A DNA stretch of 64,000 bases from Leptospiraceae bacterium (GCA_016711485.1 JADJSX010000008.1:310001-374000); one strand, 5' to 3'. Shown: positions 43,439-53,205, counted from the stretch's first letter. Notes: generated by a model not told the origin, from the sequence alone. Numbers and translations: made by a program.

Positions 43439-46282
43439 TTAGTTTCCTATATAGGTTTGAAACAATTCAATTCGAAAATGAATTGTACTTCCATTTCGGA
43501 TTTTTCGCATTTCCCTTTCGTAATCTTCCCTAACTTTCATTATTTCATTTTTTGTGCGGTTAATAACCGATTTGCGTTCAGGACGTGGATCCCATTTTTC
43601 TTGGGCTTCTTGGCGGTTTAGTTTTTCTTGGAGTTGACGGATTACTTTTTGGCTGGTGACTTCAATTTTATATTCTTCTTTTTTGAAAATAGAAATTGTG
43701 TTTTTTACTAATTCGTCTTTTCTGAGTTCCACTTTTGAAACTAGTTTTTCATAACATCGAATAAATGCAGTTTCTACTCTTAAATTTTCTCCATGGTGAG
43801 AATTTACCTGAGAAGAATTTTCTTGGATTTGATTAGGGATTGCGGTTAATTCAGATACTATATCTAATGAAAAATCATACTCAAAATAAAACATCTCGGT
43901 ACGTTTTAGACTAAATTGAAATTCAACTAAAAATACGAACATTACTTTGGACTCGTAACCTGGAATAGAAAAATACATTTTTGAAAATCCACTTTTGGAT
44001 TCTAAAAAGTATTGGATAGATTTTTCTACTAACGGATGTCCGAATGCCAAAAATTCAAGTGAGTCATTTTGTAATGCATCTTCCGAATGAAACGTTCCTG
44101 TTTTTATTTCCTTTCCAGTTTTGATTGTATAGAGTCTTTGATTTTCAGGAGTTAGTGAAATTTCTGAACCACATTCTTGTGAAAAATGTTTTGCAAAAGC
44201 TACTACGAAATCTTCCAAGTGGCTATTATTGAATTGCCTCTCGCTGAGAGTATGATCATAATAATCCTGCAAGTTAAAATCAATCAATTTAGGAGTAACT
44301 AAAGCATTTAGTTTATTGAATCCTTGTTCCGCGACTTTAATTCTGAGATCCATTTCGAGTTCGATTTCTTCTTTGGTTTTGCAACCAGTGATAAATTTCA
44401 TGAAACCAGAATTGAAATCAAGTTCATCTTCAATTGTACCGAGTAACGCATCTGAAGTTCCAATTGATTCTTCAAATAGTTTGATTTTATTGGTTAATAC
44501 TTCTAAAATTCTTTCTGCTACAGTATCTTTACTCGCAAAATTAAAAATGTAAACATCCTTTTTTTGACCAAAGCGGTGAATACGACCAATCCTCTGCTCG
44601 ATTTTTAATGGACTCCAAGGTAAATCGTAATTAAACAATACATTAGAAAATTGTAAATTTCTTCCTTCCCCGCCTGCTTCAGTGCAAATTAAAATTTCAT
44701 AGTCTTCTTTGAATTTTTGAATTGCTTCTTCTTTTCCGTCTGCCGAGAGAGAACCATGAAATAAAATTACTTTGAAGTCATCTAAAATACTATAAAGATA
44801 ATCTTGAGTACTTCTGAACTGAGTGAATATGATGAATTTTTTTTGACCTTCTTTCCTTAATCGAGCTAGAGTTTCTTTTAATTTCATGGACTTTCTATCT
44901 TCTTTGATAGATTTTCCTAACATGATTAGTCGATTTAATGATAATAGTTCACGTCTAACGTTTTGTAACTCAACATGAGCTGAATCATCTAGTCCAGAAA
45001 TAAAATCCTCTACATCTTCTGTTTCGTCTAAGTCCCAGTCATCTAACTCTTCTACTTTTAATTTGAACTTATGCATTCTAGATTCAATTAAGAATTTTCT
45101 ACGGGTTAATGCGGAAAGTAATGCAATATGAGACGAATCCAAAAGTTTTTGAAACACTATCATTACAAACCCGATCGCTCTGTTTTTGGTGTTCATGGCG
45201 AGGTTGTATTCTCGTCGCACATACTCAGTAGTTTCCTCATAGAATTGACGTTCTTGTTCGGAGAGGTCTATTTTGACTGTTTTAGCAAATCGTTTTGTAA
45301 ATCCACCTATTTCTACTTTTCGTCTTCTGAGTAATACTTTGGAGATTTTTTCTTTTAAGTCGGACTTATTACCTACTACATAGTCATTTATAAAAGTATG
45401 ATAGGGACCTAAAATATTTGGATCTACTAAATGCATTAAATAGAATAATTCTTCTAATTTTCCACGAAACGGGGTGGCGGTTAATAGTAGAAGGCATTCA
45501 CATTTTTTAGATACTTTTTCTGCAAATAAATAGGCACGAGTAATTTTGGAATAATCTCTTCTTAGTCTATGTGCTTCGTCGAAAATCACAATGTCCCATT
45601 TTTTCTTTAAAATATCTTCCGCATAACGTGGATTTTTAATAAAGTCTATAGAAGTGATTACATGGTTGAAGTTTTGCCAATTGTTTTCGTTGTCAGCGAC
45701 GAAATTTTTTCGTTTGATAATTGTAAAATCTTCATTGAATTTATTCTTTAATTCTTGTTTCCACTGAACGAGTAAAGGAGAAGGGGTAACAATGAGTACG
45801 CGTTTGTAAGCATTTCTAAAAATTAATTCCTTCATGATCAAAGCGGCTTCAATTGTTTTACCTAGTCCTACTTCATCTGCTAAAATGAATCGCGGTTTCA
45901 AACTATTAACTACAATATAAGTAGATTCAATTTGATGCGGTAGTAGTCTGGTTCTTGAATTGGAAAGAGAAGATAATTTGTCAAACGCATGAGTTAATTT
46001 AAGTTCGAGTGCTTTTAAAGAAAGAAACATTTCATAAGGACGAGATTCAAAGTTTGAAAGTGATCTTAAATTTGACTCTATGTAACAAATATCTGGATCA
46101 TTTTGATTTATTTCTATTTCTCGAAAGGAAGAGGGGAAAAATAAAGTTATCCTGTCTTCGCTCATAGCTTTAATTTGTCCGAATCCGTATTCTGGATGGG
46201 ACTTGAGGTATAAAATTTCTCCTTTTACTTCGTTTGGACGAGTTTTTTCGAAGTCTAGTGTAAATTGAACCAGAGAATCCAT
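43439..46282 (-). CDS. RapA-like SNF2-family helicase/ATPase
   Basis: A 947-residue Swi2/Snf2 ATPase. The N-terminal domain is of RapA type (about 1-110). Motifs are L-A-D-E-V-G-L-G-K-T-I-E-A (Walker A), V-I-F-D-E-A-H-R-L (motif II), L-T-A-T-P and E-Q-R-I-G-R-I-H-R-F-G-Q. The C-terminal 350 residues resemble the RapA tail. RapA recycles RNA polymerase stuck after transcription. The start is ATG 46282, where the queE stop and this ATG overlap as TAATG; the longer frame from 46306 adds eight residues inside queE. Confidence 0.87.
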   Translation of the reverse strand: MDSLVQFTLDFEKTRPNEVKGEILYLKSHPEYGFGQIKAMSEDRITLFFPSSFREIEINQNDPDICYIESNLRSLSNFESRPYEMFLSLKALELKLTHAFDKLSSLSNSRTRLLPHQIESTYIVVNSLKPRFILADEVGLGKTIEAALIMKELIFRNAYKRVLIVTPSPLLVQWKQELKNKFNEDFTIIKRKNFVADNENNWQNFNHVITSIDFIKNPRYAEDILKKKWDIVIFDEAHRLRRDYSKITRAYLFAEKVSKKCECLLLLTATPFRGKLEELFYLMHLVDPNILGPYHTFINDYVVGNKSDLKEKISKVLLRRRKVEIGGFTKRFAKTVKIDLSEQERQFYEETTEYVRREYNLAMNTKNRAIGFVMIVFQKLLDSSHIALLSALTRRKFLIESRMHKFKLKVEELDDWDLDETEDVEDFISGLDDSAHVELQNVRRELLSLNRLIMLGKSIKEDRKSMKLKETLARLRKEGQKKFIIFTQFRSTQDYLYSILDDFKVILFHGSLSADGKEEAIQKFKEDYEILICTEAGGEGRNLQFSNVLFNYDLPWSPLKIEQRIGRIHRFGQKKDVYIFNFASKDTVAERILEVLTNKIKLFEESIGTSDALLGTIEDELDFNSGFMKFITGCKTKEEIELEMDLRIKVAEQGFNKLNALVTPKLIDFNLQDYYDHTLSERQFNNSHLEDFVVAFAKHFSQECGSEISLTPENQRLYTIKTGKEIKTGTFHSEDALQNDSLEFLAFGHPLVEKSIQYFLESKSGFSKMYFSIPGYESKVMFVFLVEFQFSLKRTEMFYFEYDFSLDIVSELTAIPNQIQENSSQVNSHHGENLRVETAFIRCYEKLVSKVELRKDELVKNTISIFKKEEYKIEVTSQKVIRQLQEKLNRQEAQEKWDPRPERKSVINRTKNEIMKVREDYEREMRKIRNGSTIHFRIELFQTYIGN

Positions 46283-46983
46283 TAAACGCCCTTTACCTCG
46301 CCCCAAAGATATTTATGAAGCTGAATCGAAAATTTTGCTCCTAGAATATTGTTTTCTTTTAACCAGTCAGCAAGAACGGCAGGTTTTAAGTCTTTGTAGA
46401 CGGAAGAGTAAATTAAATTTTGATTTAGTTTAAATTCTTGAATTACTTCCAAACTTCGTTCAAAATCTATACGATCCCGAATGACAAATTTCACTTCATC
46501 GAGTGGATTGTTACGATCCTTGATGAAATGGAAATTATTTCGGTTCATTTCTGATTCCATGCCCGAACCTGGCAATTTATAGTCTATTGAAAATACCATA
46601 TGCTTCAAATCTTGTATGTTTTCCTTTCCATTTGTCTCAACTCGCGTAAAAGCAAATATAGAATTATGTCTCTTTAATGAAACCATTTTTGCAAATTCAG
46701 CACAAAAAAATTTCTTTTCTCCTTCCAGAGGTTCACCACCTGTTAAAAGAATTTGTGTTGGTGTCGCGCTATAGGATTCTACCGTTTCCAGAACCTCTTC
46801 GAGACTCATTTCTTTACCAGCTTGATCTGAAAGGGCGTAACCAGTATCACACCAAAGTTTTCGTGTTCCGTCCAACCCACAACGTAGCGAGCAACCCGCC
46901 AATCGTATAAATACAGTCGGAATTCCTTGGGAAACACCTTCGCCAGAGAGGGAGTAAAAAATCTCATTCACTTTTGCTATCAT
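46282..46983 (-). CDS. queE: 7-carboxy-7-deazaguanine synthase (radical SAM)
   Basis: A 233-residue enzyme of queuosine/preQ0 synthesis. It starts M-I-A-K-V-N-E-I-F-Y-S-L-S-G-E-G, the QueE hallmark. The cluster region follows: G-C-S-L-R-C, then W-C-D-T-G-Y-A-L, with T-G-G-E-P-L next. The spacing between the second and third Cys is lengthened, as in QueE proteins with an insert. I use ATG 46983 rather than TTG 47016, because the first motif then falls at the usual distance. No other queuosine gene or preQ1 riboswitch is visible nearby. Confidence 0.9.
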   Translation of the reverse strand: MIAKVNEIFYSLSGEGVSQGIPTVFIRLAGCSLRCGLDGTRKLWCDTGYALSDQAGKEMSLEEVLETVESYSATPTQILLTGGEPLEGEKKFFCAEFAKMVSLKRHNSIFAFTRVETNGKENIQDLKHMVFSIDYKLPGSGMESEMNRNNFHFIKDRNNPLDEVKFVIRDRIDFERSLEVIQEFKLNQNLIYSSVYKDLKPAVLADWLKENNILGAKFSIQLHKYLWGEVKGV

Positions 46984-47016
46984 AAGATTTATGTCGTAAA
47001 AAAACGATTGTCCCAA

Positions 47017-47315
47017 AAGAACAAGTTTTCGTCTTTCAATAAATCTTTCAAGGGTAGCCGCCCTCGCGAATGCTCAATGTCTTTAAGATAAGGATCTTTT
47101 TCACCACTTAACTTGGCTGATAGAGAGAATAAGCGATGCGCAGAAAAGCACGAAGTTTACGAAGGAATTTATCAAATCTAATTTTTTCTTCCCGTTCTGC
47201 GTGACCTTCGCAGTTAATCCCTCTTTTCTTTAACTTAATGACATTGCACTAAACCTGCTCCAAACCCATAAGAATTTGTTTTCCGCTACTCCTTCTTCGT
47301 ATCCGCTTAGGGATA
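47017..47315. other. Intergenic region with imperfect inverted repeat
   Basis: About 300 bases between divergent queE and DUF1564. Bases 47137-47165 (GCGATGCGCAGAAAAGCACG and onward) and 47195-47215 (rich in TTCTGCGTGACCTTCGCAG) resemble each other as inverted arms around an AT-rich centre. This is another palindromic repeat of the dispersed kind. No gene is supportable. Confidence 0.45.
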
Positions 47316-47867
47316 TTGAAAAATTTTTCGCACCAAATGTATCTTTTTCGCGCTAGTCAAAGTATGATAGTATTTCAAAACTCAAATGAAATTTTGCTCG
47401 ATACGATTGATGACAGATATCAAACTGTCTCAACTCTACTGATTCCCGAAAGCTTGATGCCGAGCTTCCTGTTTTTGGTTAAAAACCACGGTGAAGGTAG
47501 CGTAAGTTTATATCTACGAAACCTCCTTGTTATGTACAGAATTTTAACTCATTCTGGAATGATTCCGAATCCTATTACTGTGAAAACGGAATACCAAGAA
47601 GAAGGTCAAAATCTTTGTCGCGTTGGCTTTCGCCCCGCAAACTCGGATTGGATAGAACTCGGAGAATTAGCTCTAGCATTTGGAAAATCTCGCTGTTGGT
47701 TGTTTACCTTTTTGCTCAAGCTGGATATCATGGGGTTGTGGTATCTTCTCGCTCAAGCTGAAATGATCTTCGCAGTTCCAACATTCCCCAACCTAGAACT
47801 ACAAAGTTTTTGGACTTTGCAGCGCAACCGACAGAACTTTGCACGGAACTACCATGTAAAAGTTTAG
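47316..47867 (+). CDS. DUF1564 family protein
   Basis: A protein of up to 183 residues carrying the full leptospiral DUF1564 pattern: V-S-T-L-L-I-P-E, L-R-N-L-L, and Y-Q-E-E-G-Q-N-L-C-R-V-G-F-R-P. Next come D-W-I-E-L-G-E-L-A-L-A-F-G-K-S-R-C-W-L-F and a hydrophobic L-L-K-L-D-I-M-G-L. Function unknown. It is better preserved than the copy at 29037-29606. The start is uncertain (TTG 47316, ATG 47337 or ATG 47364). The gene is single, with no operon partner. Confidence 0.85.
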   Translation: MKNFSHQMYLFRASQSMIVFQNSNEILLDTIDDRYQTVSTLLIPESLMPSFLFLVKNHGEGSVSLYLRNLLVMYRILTHSGMIPNPITVKTEYQEEGQNLCRVGFRPANSDWIELGELALAFGKSRCWLFTFLLKLDIMGLWYLLAQAEMIFAVPTFPNLELQSFWTLQRNRQNFARNYHVKV

Positions 47868-48020
47868 TAAAATACTTCAAGATAGTAAATTCTTATAAAT
47901 CCATTTTCCTTACAAATAAGTCAAAGATAGACCTATGCTTACATGGCATTTACTATTTTTAATAGATTGTATTTGATACTAGACATTATGAATTTCTAAA
48001 AAATTGCCTTCTCCGATATG

Positions 48021-48125
48021 TCAGCGATCAAGGCGGGGTCAATAAATTGCTTATTTTTATATTTATTCCCACTTTGAGTTTGATTGCAATTTATTGACCG
48101 TAGCTGCGAGCGCGACGGCGGTTAA
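48021..48125 (-). repeat. Stem-bearing intergenic repeat, copy C (inverted)
   Basis: In reverse orientation to copies A and B: 14-bp stem GGTCAATAAATTGC (48037-48050) / GCAATTTATTGACC (48086-48099), outer GAGCGCGACGGCGG (reverse of the GCGCTCGC flank) and AGCGATCAA. The rest of 47868-48255 holds no gene. Confidence 0.7.
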
Positions 48126-48255
48126 TACAATTTAGCCTCGCCGGGACACCCTGAGATTTGGTGTCTTCCATAAATTAAAATCTTGCACTCAAGTGCAAAT
48201 ACAATCGCACACAGGAGGTGGAAATAAAAAAAGAATCTGTTAGAGTGAAGTCATT

Positions 48256-49560
48256 ATGAGACAAATACTAACACTTACTTTGACGATTTTAGCAATTCTA
48301 GTTTTCGCGCCGCTCTTGATTTTGATTGCGGTATGTATTTACTTGGAAGATAGGGGGGATATTTTCTTTTTGCAAGAAAGAATTGGGTTTAGGGAAATTC
48401 CTTTTCTGGTTTACAAATTTAGAACGATGAGAGATGGCGAGGTTACACGTGTCGGTGCGATTCTTAGGCGAACGGGACTTGATGAACTAACCCAGTTATT
48501 TAATATATTAGCTGGTGATATGAATATCGTGGGACCTCGACCACTAACGAAATATGATATTGATAGACTCGGTTGGAGACAATACAAATATATAAAACGA
48601 TTTAGTGTTAAACCGGGATTAACCGGTCTAGCACAAATTTATGGAGGTAGGGGAGCGCGAATTTCAAAGTGCTTTGAGTTTTCCTATTTACAATTGCAAA
48701 GTTTTTGGATGGATCTGCGGATTATACTAATTACCTTCATAGTAAATATTTTTGGAAAAACAAGAGTTCGTAAATTTCTTTGGGAAAAAATTCATTCACG
48801 CCGAAGAAATCCAAATTGGAGTAAATGGTTAAAATATTTTAAAAAAAATGCCTTAGCGCGAGTAAGAGAATCAATTGAGCCTGTTTCAAACCTTCCCGAA
48901 GAAAAGCTAATCGCACTTCGCCGCTCTCTAGCAATTTTTCAACTCGGAGAGTCGGGAGAAGGCCGAATCGCAAAACAAATCGACTCAGTAAATATCTTTG
49001 GAGTCAATGAAGTCTATCGGCAGTGTTTAAAACTATTTGTCAAAGAAGAAGGTAAACACGCTCGAGTTCTTGCGGTAATGGTGCGTAGTATCGGTGGAAA
49101 AATTTTACAGCACAACTGGACAGAAAGCCTATTTAGTTTTGGTCGTAGGTTACTCGGAATTAGACTCAAACTTTTAGTTTTACTTGCCGCCGAGGCTGTT
49201 AGCGTTGTATTTTATAAAGTATTTATCCGAGAGCTTCCTCTTTCTGGAATGCGCGCTGCCTTAATTGAAATCACTCGCGACGAAGAATTTCATTTGCGAT
49301 TTCATCAGGAATTTTTCAAACTCAGGCTAAATTCTTTTTTTTCCAAACTTAGCTTTAAACTAGCATGGCGTGGCGTAACACTATTAGCCTTCATCGTCGT
49401 AATTTTAGATCATCGAAAATCACTTTCGGTATTTGGTGTTTCTTTTCTACGAACTTTCGAAGACTATTTCAAAGTCGTTCGGGGCGTCGAAGAAGAAGTT
49501 TGTAGCTCTAAGAAGGAAAAAGCTTACAACCTTAGTTCTCTCAGGATTTCTATGAATTGA
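48256..49560 (+). CDS. Undecaprenyl-phosphate sugar transferase fused to ferritin-like di-iron domain
   Basis: A 434-residue fusion. Residues 1-180 are a small-type polyprenyl-phosphate sugar-1-phosphate transferase: one helix (3-30), K-F-R-T-M, L-R-R-T-G-L-D-E-L-T-Q-L-F-N, G-D-M-N-I-V-G-P-R-P and K-P-G-L-T-G-L-A-Q-I. It would start a surface glycan by loading a sugar phosphate onto the lipid carrier. Residues about 215-400 look like a four-helix di-iron domain with two E...ExxH sets: Glu235, E265-x-x-H268, Glu313 and E343-x-x-H346. An oxygen-using or metal-storing role is inferred. The fusion is one uninterrupted frame, and I know no precedent. There are no sugar-nucleotide genes beside it. 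Confidence 0.8.
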   Translation: MRQILTLTLTILAILVFAPLLILIAVCIYLEDRGDIFFLQERIGFREIPFLVYKFRTMRDGEVTRVGAILRRTGLDELTQLFNILAGDMNIVGPRPLTKYDIDRLGWRQYKYIKRFSVKPGLTGLAQIYGGRGARISKCFEFSYLQLQSFWMDLRIILITFIVNIFGKTRVRKFLWEKIHSRRRNPNWSKWLKYFKKNALARVRESIEPVSNLPEEKLIALRRSLAIFQLGESGEGRIAKQIDSVNIFGVNEVYRQCLKLFVKEEGKHARVLAVMVRSIGGKILQHNWTESLFSFGRRLLGIRLKLLVLLAAEAVSVVFYKVFIRELPLSGMRAALIEITRDEEFHLRFHQEFFKLRLNSFFSKLSFKLAWRGVTLLAFIVVILDHRKSLSVFGVSFLRTFEDYFKVVRGVEEEVCSSKKEKAYNLSSLRISMN

Positions 49561-49630
49561 GACTAAAAAAACTTATTGCCTAATTTTTCCTCGCAAACCA
49601 AGTTACTTACTAGCAACAATGGAGCCTTGT

Positions 49631-52600
49631 ATGAAATTTTTTCATTTATCCAAACAACTTTTCTTTAAATTCCTAATCGCATTTAGCCTAATCTTTTTAT
49701 TATCCGGCAAAGAGCTAGAAGACACAGAAATTCCTGATTCGCCGCTTTCGCTCACTGCGGGCGATGGAGCGGGACTAGTTCTCAAAGGTTATGAGTCTAA
49801 CACGGTGTTAGACGGATTTATCGCATTTACCGAAATCAAGTTGAAATTTTACAATCCAGAAAATCGACAGAGAGAAGGAAGGTTTAGAATTACACTACCG
49901 GATAATGCGCATTTGGCTCGATTTGCAATGCAGATAGATGGCAGATGGCAAGAAGGTGAAGTAGTTGAGAAAGAAAAAGCAGTTCGGGCTTACGAGGATT
50001 TTCTCCACCGTAAACAAGACCCAGCTTTGCTTGAGTCCGATGCCGGAAATGAATTCAGTGCTCGCATATTTCCGATTCCCGCCAAAGGCGATAAGGATTT
50101 AATTGTATCCTATTCGACTGTGTTAGACACAAACCCTCCTCAGTATACAATCCCACTTGTCGGACTTCCCGAAATCGAAAATTTCAAAGTCACTGTTCTC
50201 TATGACGAAAAAGAATTTCAACAGGAAAACCAAAAGTCTCCTGCCAAAGAAGAAGGAAATACTGTGAATCGAAAAGTATTCTCCATTCAAAAAAAGAATT
50301 ACAAACCAGAACGTGATTACGGTTTCGAGCACAAAACAAAGGGTAACCTAACCTTAAAAAATGATTCCCTCTTCGCACTTCATTTTGTGCCGTTTAAAGA
50401 AACTTCAAGTGAAAAATTCAAAGAAGATAAGGCAGTTTTTCTAATTGATACTTCAGCGTCAGCCGCAATTCGCTACAAAGAGCATTTAGATAAGTTGGAA
50501 GGCGTAATCAAAAAACTTGCGCTGAAAGAAGTTCATATCTTCGGATTTGATAACAAACTTACCTATTACGGGGATTCTATAGATGATTTTAAAAAATTGG
50601 AAAAGGTTCTTCCTCTTGGTGCGAGTAATCTTCATTCTGCGCTAAAAGGCATTTCGGCTAAGGCGGATGTAAAAGATGCGAGGTTGATTCTAGTGTCCGA
50701 CGGAGTTGCGACGGCTGGAATTATCGAAAAAGCAAAGATTGCCGATTTAGTCAAGAGTCAAAACTGGATTAGCCGCTTGGACTTTATCATCCCCGGAACT
50801 TATAAAGACGCTGGTATTATTAAAAAAATAATTCCTCTCGGAAAAAATCCTGGAACGTCTGCGGACTTGGGAGATGAACTAGAAGATATTTTAAAAAAAC
50901 TAAATCGGAAAGTTCATACAGACAATAAAATTTCTATTGCAGGGGTAAAATGGTTTTATCCGGATACTCTCGATTCCATTCAGCCCGGTGATCCGGTGGT
51001 TGTGTTTGGTGAGTTAAAGGATAAAGACGGTAATCCGTCAAAAGACATTCAGTTTAACGGAAAAGCATTGGATAGTTTTACAAGTCTTACAATGGATGAA
51101 CTTTTACTTGAGCGTGAAACGATGGCAGCGCGAATCAATCGACTCATTGACTTATCCGAGAAAGAGCAAAATGAAGACACCGCGAAAGGATTTGAATTAC
51201 AAGCAAGAGAGCTTTCTATTAAACATAGAATTCAATCTCCGTATACTTCCTTTTTAGTTTTAGAAACGGAAGCCGATTATGCAAGATTTCAAATTACTAG
51301 AAACTCTCTTACCAATATTCTAACCATTGGAGTTGGCGGGCTAGAGGTGATTAACCGTCGTAATGCAAAGAACTACGAATTTATCAGTGAAGAAAAAATC
51401 GAAGAAGCTAGAAGGACGAAAGAAGAAAAATCAAAAAGTGTTACCAAAAATCACGCTAGAAAAAAATCGAAGGGGAAAAATGGAAATACCTCTACATCTA
51501 ACTCTGCAAATGGTTCTCTTGCAATGAATGATTCCAGTCAAGATGATGAGTATGATATGGAAGAAGAACCTCGCCGTGCAAATAAGATGAGTGAAACGCA
51601 AGTTTCTGATAAAATTTCACCAAGTAATGTCCCTGCGAAAAAGCCTATTTCTTCGAAGGATATGGATGCAAAGAAAATGGATATGCCTGAATCAGGCAAA
51701 TCATCCGTAGCCGAAAATAAACCTGAACCCAAATCCGAAGAATCAAAAAAGGAAACAAATGTAGCAAGACCAAAACCTTCACCGGATAAGACTGTCTTAC
51801 CAATTCGTGATGAAATCGAACCTTTGCCTGAAAGAGAAAAGCGTAGACTCGAATCAATTCGTAGACCTCCAATACGACCTAGACCAGATCCAGAGCCAGA
51901 ACAAAAGCATGAAAAAATAGAACCATACACCGGAAATATGAAAAAGTTTCAATCTATGTTGGATAAAAAAGAAACTAAAAAGGCTTATCAATTTGCACTC
52001 GATTGGCGAGTTAAAAGCCCAGATGATGCGTTAGCTCTTATAGCTATTGGAGACGCGTTCGATAAAATGGGAGATAAACCAAATACTGTCCGAGCTTATA
52101 CTTCTTTAGTAGACTATTTTCCTAAACGTGCGGATATTCGTCGTTGGGCTGGAGAGAAACTTATGTCTATCGGAGAATATGATGATGCAATCGACACCCT
52201 GAGCCATGCACTCACCCAAAGACCGGATCATCCAAGCAGTTACCACTTGTTAGCCATAGCGTATATAAAAGATAAACAATACAAAAACGCGGCAGGTGTA
52301 ATTTTAAAAGGAATCAATTACCAGTTCGACGGAAGATTTGGAGCAGTCCATGACATCTTCTATGACGATTTGGATTTAGCGTATAGTCTAGCAATGAAAA
52401 CTGATAGTAAGGACAAAGAGTTTTTTACCAAAATCAAGTCCGAGTATAAGATTAAGCAACTAACAAAAGAAATCCGCTTCATTCTTGTTTGGGAAACAGA
52501 CGCCAATGACGTAGACTTTCATATCTATGATAAAGATGGAAACCATGCTTACTATAGCGCAATGGAGCTTGCTAGTGGTGGGGCGCTGTATGCTGACTTG

Positions 52601-52819
52601 ACTGGCGGTTATGGACCGGAATGCTTTCGCATCATAAATCCTTTAGCATTTCCTTACAAGCTCGAGGCTCACTATTACAGTCGTGGACCTATGGGTTATG
52701 GAATGGGGGCAGTCCAGATTATTCGCTACGATGGTGATAAAGGTCTAAATGTGGATACTCGTGATTATGTGATTATGAACGATGGGGCGTATTTAGATTT
52801 GGGGAGTGTAAAGGAGTAG
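49631..52819 (+). CDS. Exported VIT-vWA-TPR-DUF2135 protein
   Basis: A large secreted or envelope protein (1062 residues from ATG 49631, where GGAG lies six bases before; ATG 49619 would add four). In order it has a signal peptide and a VIT domain (about 35-165, A-R-I-F-P-I-P-A). A vWA domain with MIDAS F-L-I-D-T-S-A-S (about 270-440) follows. Next is a Lys/Glu/Pro-rich disordered stretch (about 595-755), two or three TPRs (about 765-880) and a C-terminal DUF2135 (I-L-V-W-E-T-D-A-N-D-V-D-F-H). VIT-vWA proteins hold protein partners through metal-dependent adhesion. A downstream perfect hairpin ends the transcript. Confidence 0.88.
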   Translation: MKFFHLSKQLFFKFLIAFSLIFLLSGKELEDTEIPDSPLSLTAGDGAGLVLKGYESNTVLDGFIAFTEIKLKFYNPENRQREGRFRITLPDNAHLARFAMQIDGRWQEGEVVEKEKAVRAYEDFLHRKQDPALLESDAGNEFSARIFPIPAKGDKDLIVSYSTVLDTNPPQYTIPLVGLPEIENFKVTVLYDEKEFQQENQKSPAKEEGNTVNRKVFSIQKKNYKPERDYGFEHKTKGNLTLKNDSLFALHFVPFKETSSEKFKEDKAVFLIDTSASAAIRYKEHLDKLEGVIKKLALKEVHIFGFDNKLTYYGDSIDDFKKLEKVLPLGASNLHSALKGISAKADVKDARLILVSDGVATAGIIEKAKIADLVKSQNWISRLDFIIPGTYKDAGIIKKIIPLGKNPGTSADLGDELEDILKKLNRKVHTDNKISIAGVKWFYPDTLDSIQPGDPVVVFGELKDKDGNPSKDIQFNGKALDSFTSLTMDELLLERETMAARINRLIDLSEKEQNEDTAKGFELQARELSIKHRIQSPYTSFLVLETEADYARFQITRNSLTNILTIGVGGLEVINRRNAKNYEFISEEKIEEARRTKEEKSKSVTKNHARKKSKGKNGNTSTSNSANGSLAMNDSSQDDEYDMEEEPRRANKMSETQVSDKISPSNVPAKKPISSKDMDAKKMDMPESGKSSVAENKPEPKSEESKKETNVARPKPSPDKTVLPIRDEIEPLPEREKRRLESIRRPPIRPRPDPEPEQKHEKIEPYTGNMKKFQSMLDKKETKKAYQFALDWRVKSPDDALALIAIGDAFDKMGDKPNTVRAYTSLVDYFPKRADIRRWAGEKLMSIGEYDDAIDTLSHALTQRPDHPSSYHLLAIAYIKDKQYKNAAGVILKGINYQFDGRFGAVHDIFYDDLDLAYSLAMKTDSKDKEFFTKIKSEYKIKQLTKEIRFILVWETDANDVDFHIYDKDGNHAYYSAMELASGGALYADLTGGYGPECFRIINPLAFPYKLEAHYYSRGPMGYGMGAVQIIRYDGDKGLNVDTRDYVIMNDGAYLDLGSVKE

Positions 52820-52820
52820 T

Positions 52821-52862
52821 TTTTTCCGTAGGAATCGCATATATGCGATACCTACGGAAAAA
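52821..52862. terminator. Bidirectional hairpin terminator
   Basis: A 42-base inverted repeat (arms beginning TTTTTCCGTAGG, centre GCATATATGC) with one A/A mismatch per arm. It ends in A or T runs on both sides and lies exactly between the convergent VIT/vWA and MNT genes. Confidence 0.8.
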
Positions 52863-52866
52863 TATT

Positions 52867-53205
52867 TTATAATAGAGCTATCAATTTCCCTACTCGGTCA
52901 ATATGCTCCTTTAAAGTAGACTCCGTAAGTGTTGGGTAATTCACTATATCCACATGATAGGGTAAACTACTTTCCTCGAAATCTGTTTTGAGTTTGAGAA
53001 TTACATCTTCGCTTACGTTCTCATTCATAATTGCTAAATCAATATCGCTTCCTTTTTTAAAATTTCCTTTTGCTCTGCTTCCAAATACATTGACTCTCGT
53101 TATGAAAGGATATTTTTTAAGGATACTCTGAATGGTCAGCAGATCTCTTGTCGCAAGACCAAAAGAATTTTGATTCATTTCAATATGTGAAATTGGGTTA
53201 CTCAT
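52867..53205 (-). CDS. MNT-type nucleotidyltransferase (antitoxin-like)
   Basis: A 112-residue minimal nucleotidyltransferase. The active-site signature V-F-G-S-R-A-K-G-N-F-K-K-G-S-D-I-D-L-A is intact, and a third acidic residue is in V-D-I-V-N. In MNT/HEPN pairs this enzyme neutralises the HEPN RNase by adding AMP units to its tyrosine. It overlaps the HEPN-like gene upstream by eight bases, as usual for such pairs. Confidence 0.86.
   Translation of the reverse strand: MSNPISHIEMNQNSFGLATRDLLTIQSILKKYPFITRVNVFGSRAKGNFKKGSDIDLAIMNENVSEDVILKLKTDFEESSLPYHVDIVNYPTLTESTLKEHIDRVGKLIALL

Noticed and set aside
44316..44552. Plus-strand frames within the RapA-like gene
   Set aside because: They overlap a fully motif-supported helicase frame and have no ribosome sites.
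46984..47315. preQ1 riboswitch upstream of queE
   Set aside because: The leader shows no preQ1 pseudoknot pattern near the start. The visible inverted arms belong to a dispersed-type repeat.
51538..51930. Long antisense open frame opposite the disordered part of the VIT/vWA gene
   Set aside because: It arises from the Lys/Glu/Pro-rich codons on the sense strand; its Ser/Gly/Phe-rich product is typical of a shadow frame.
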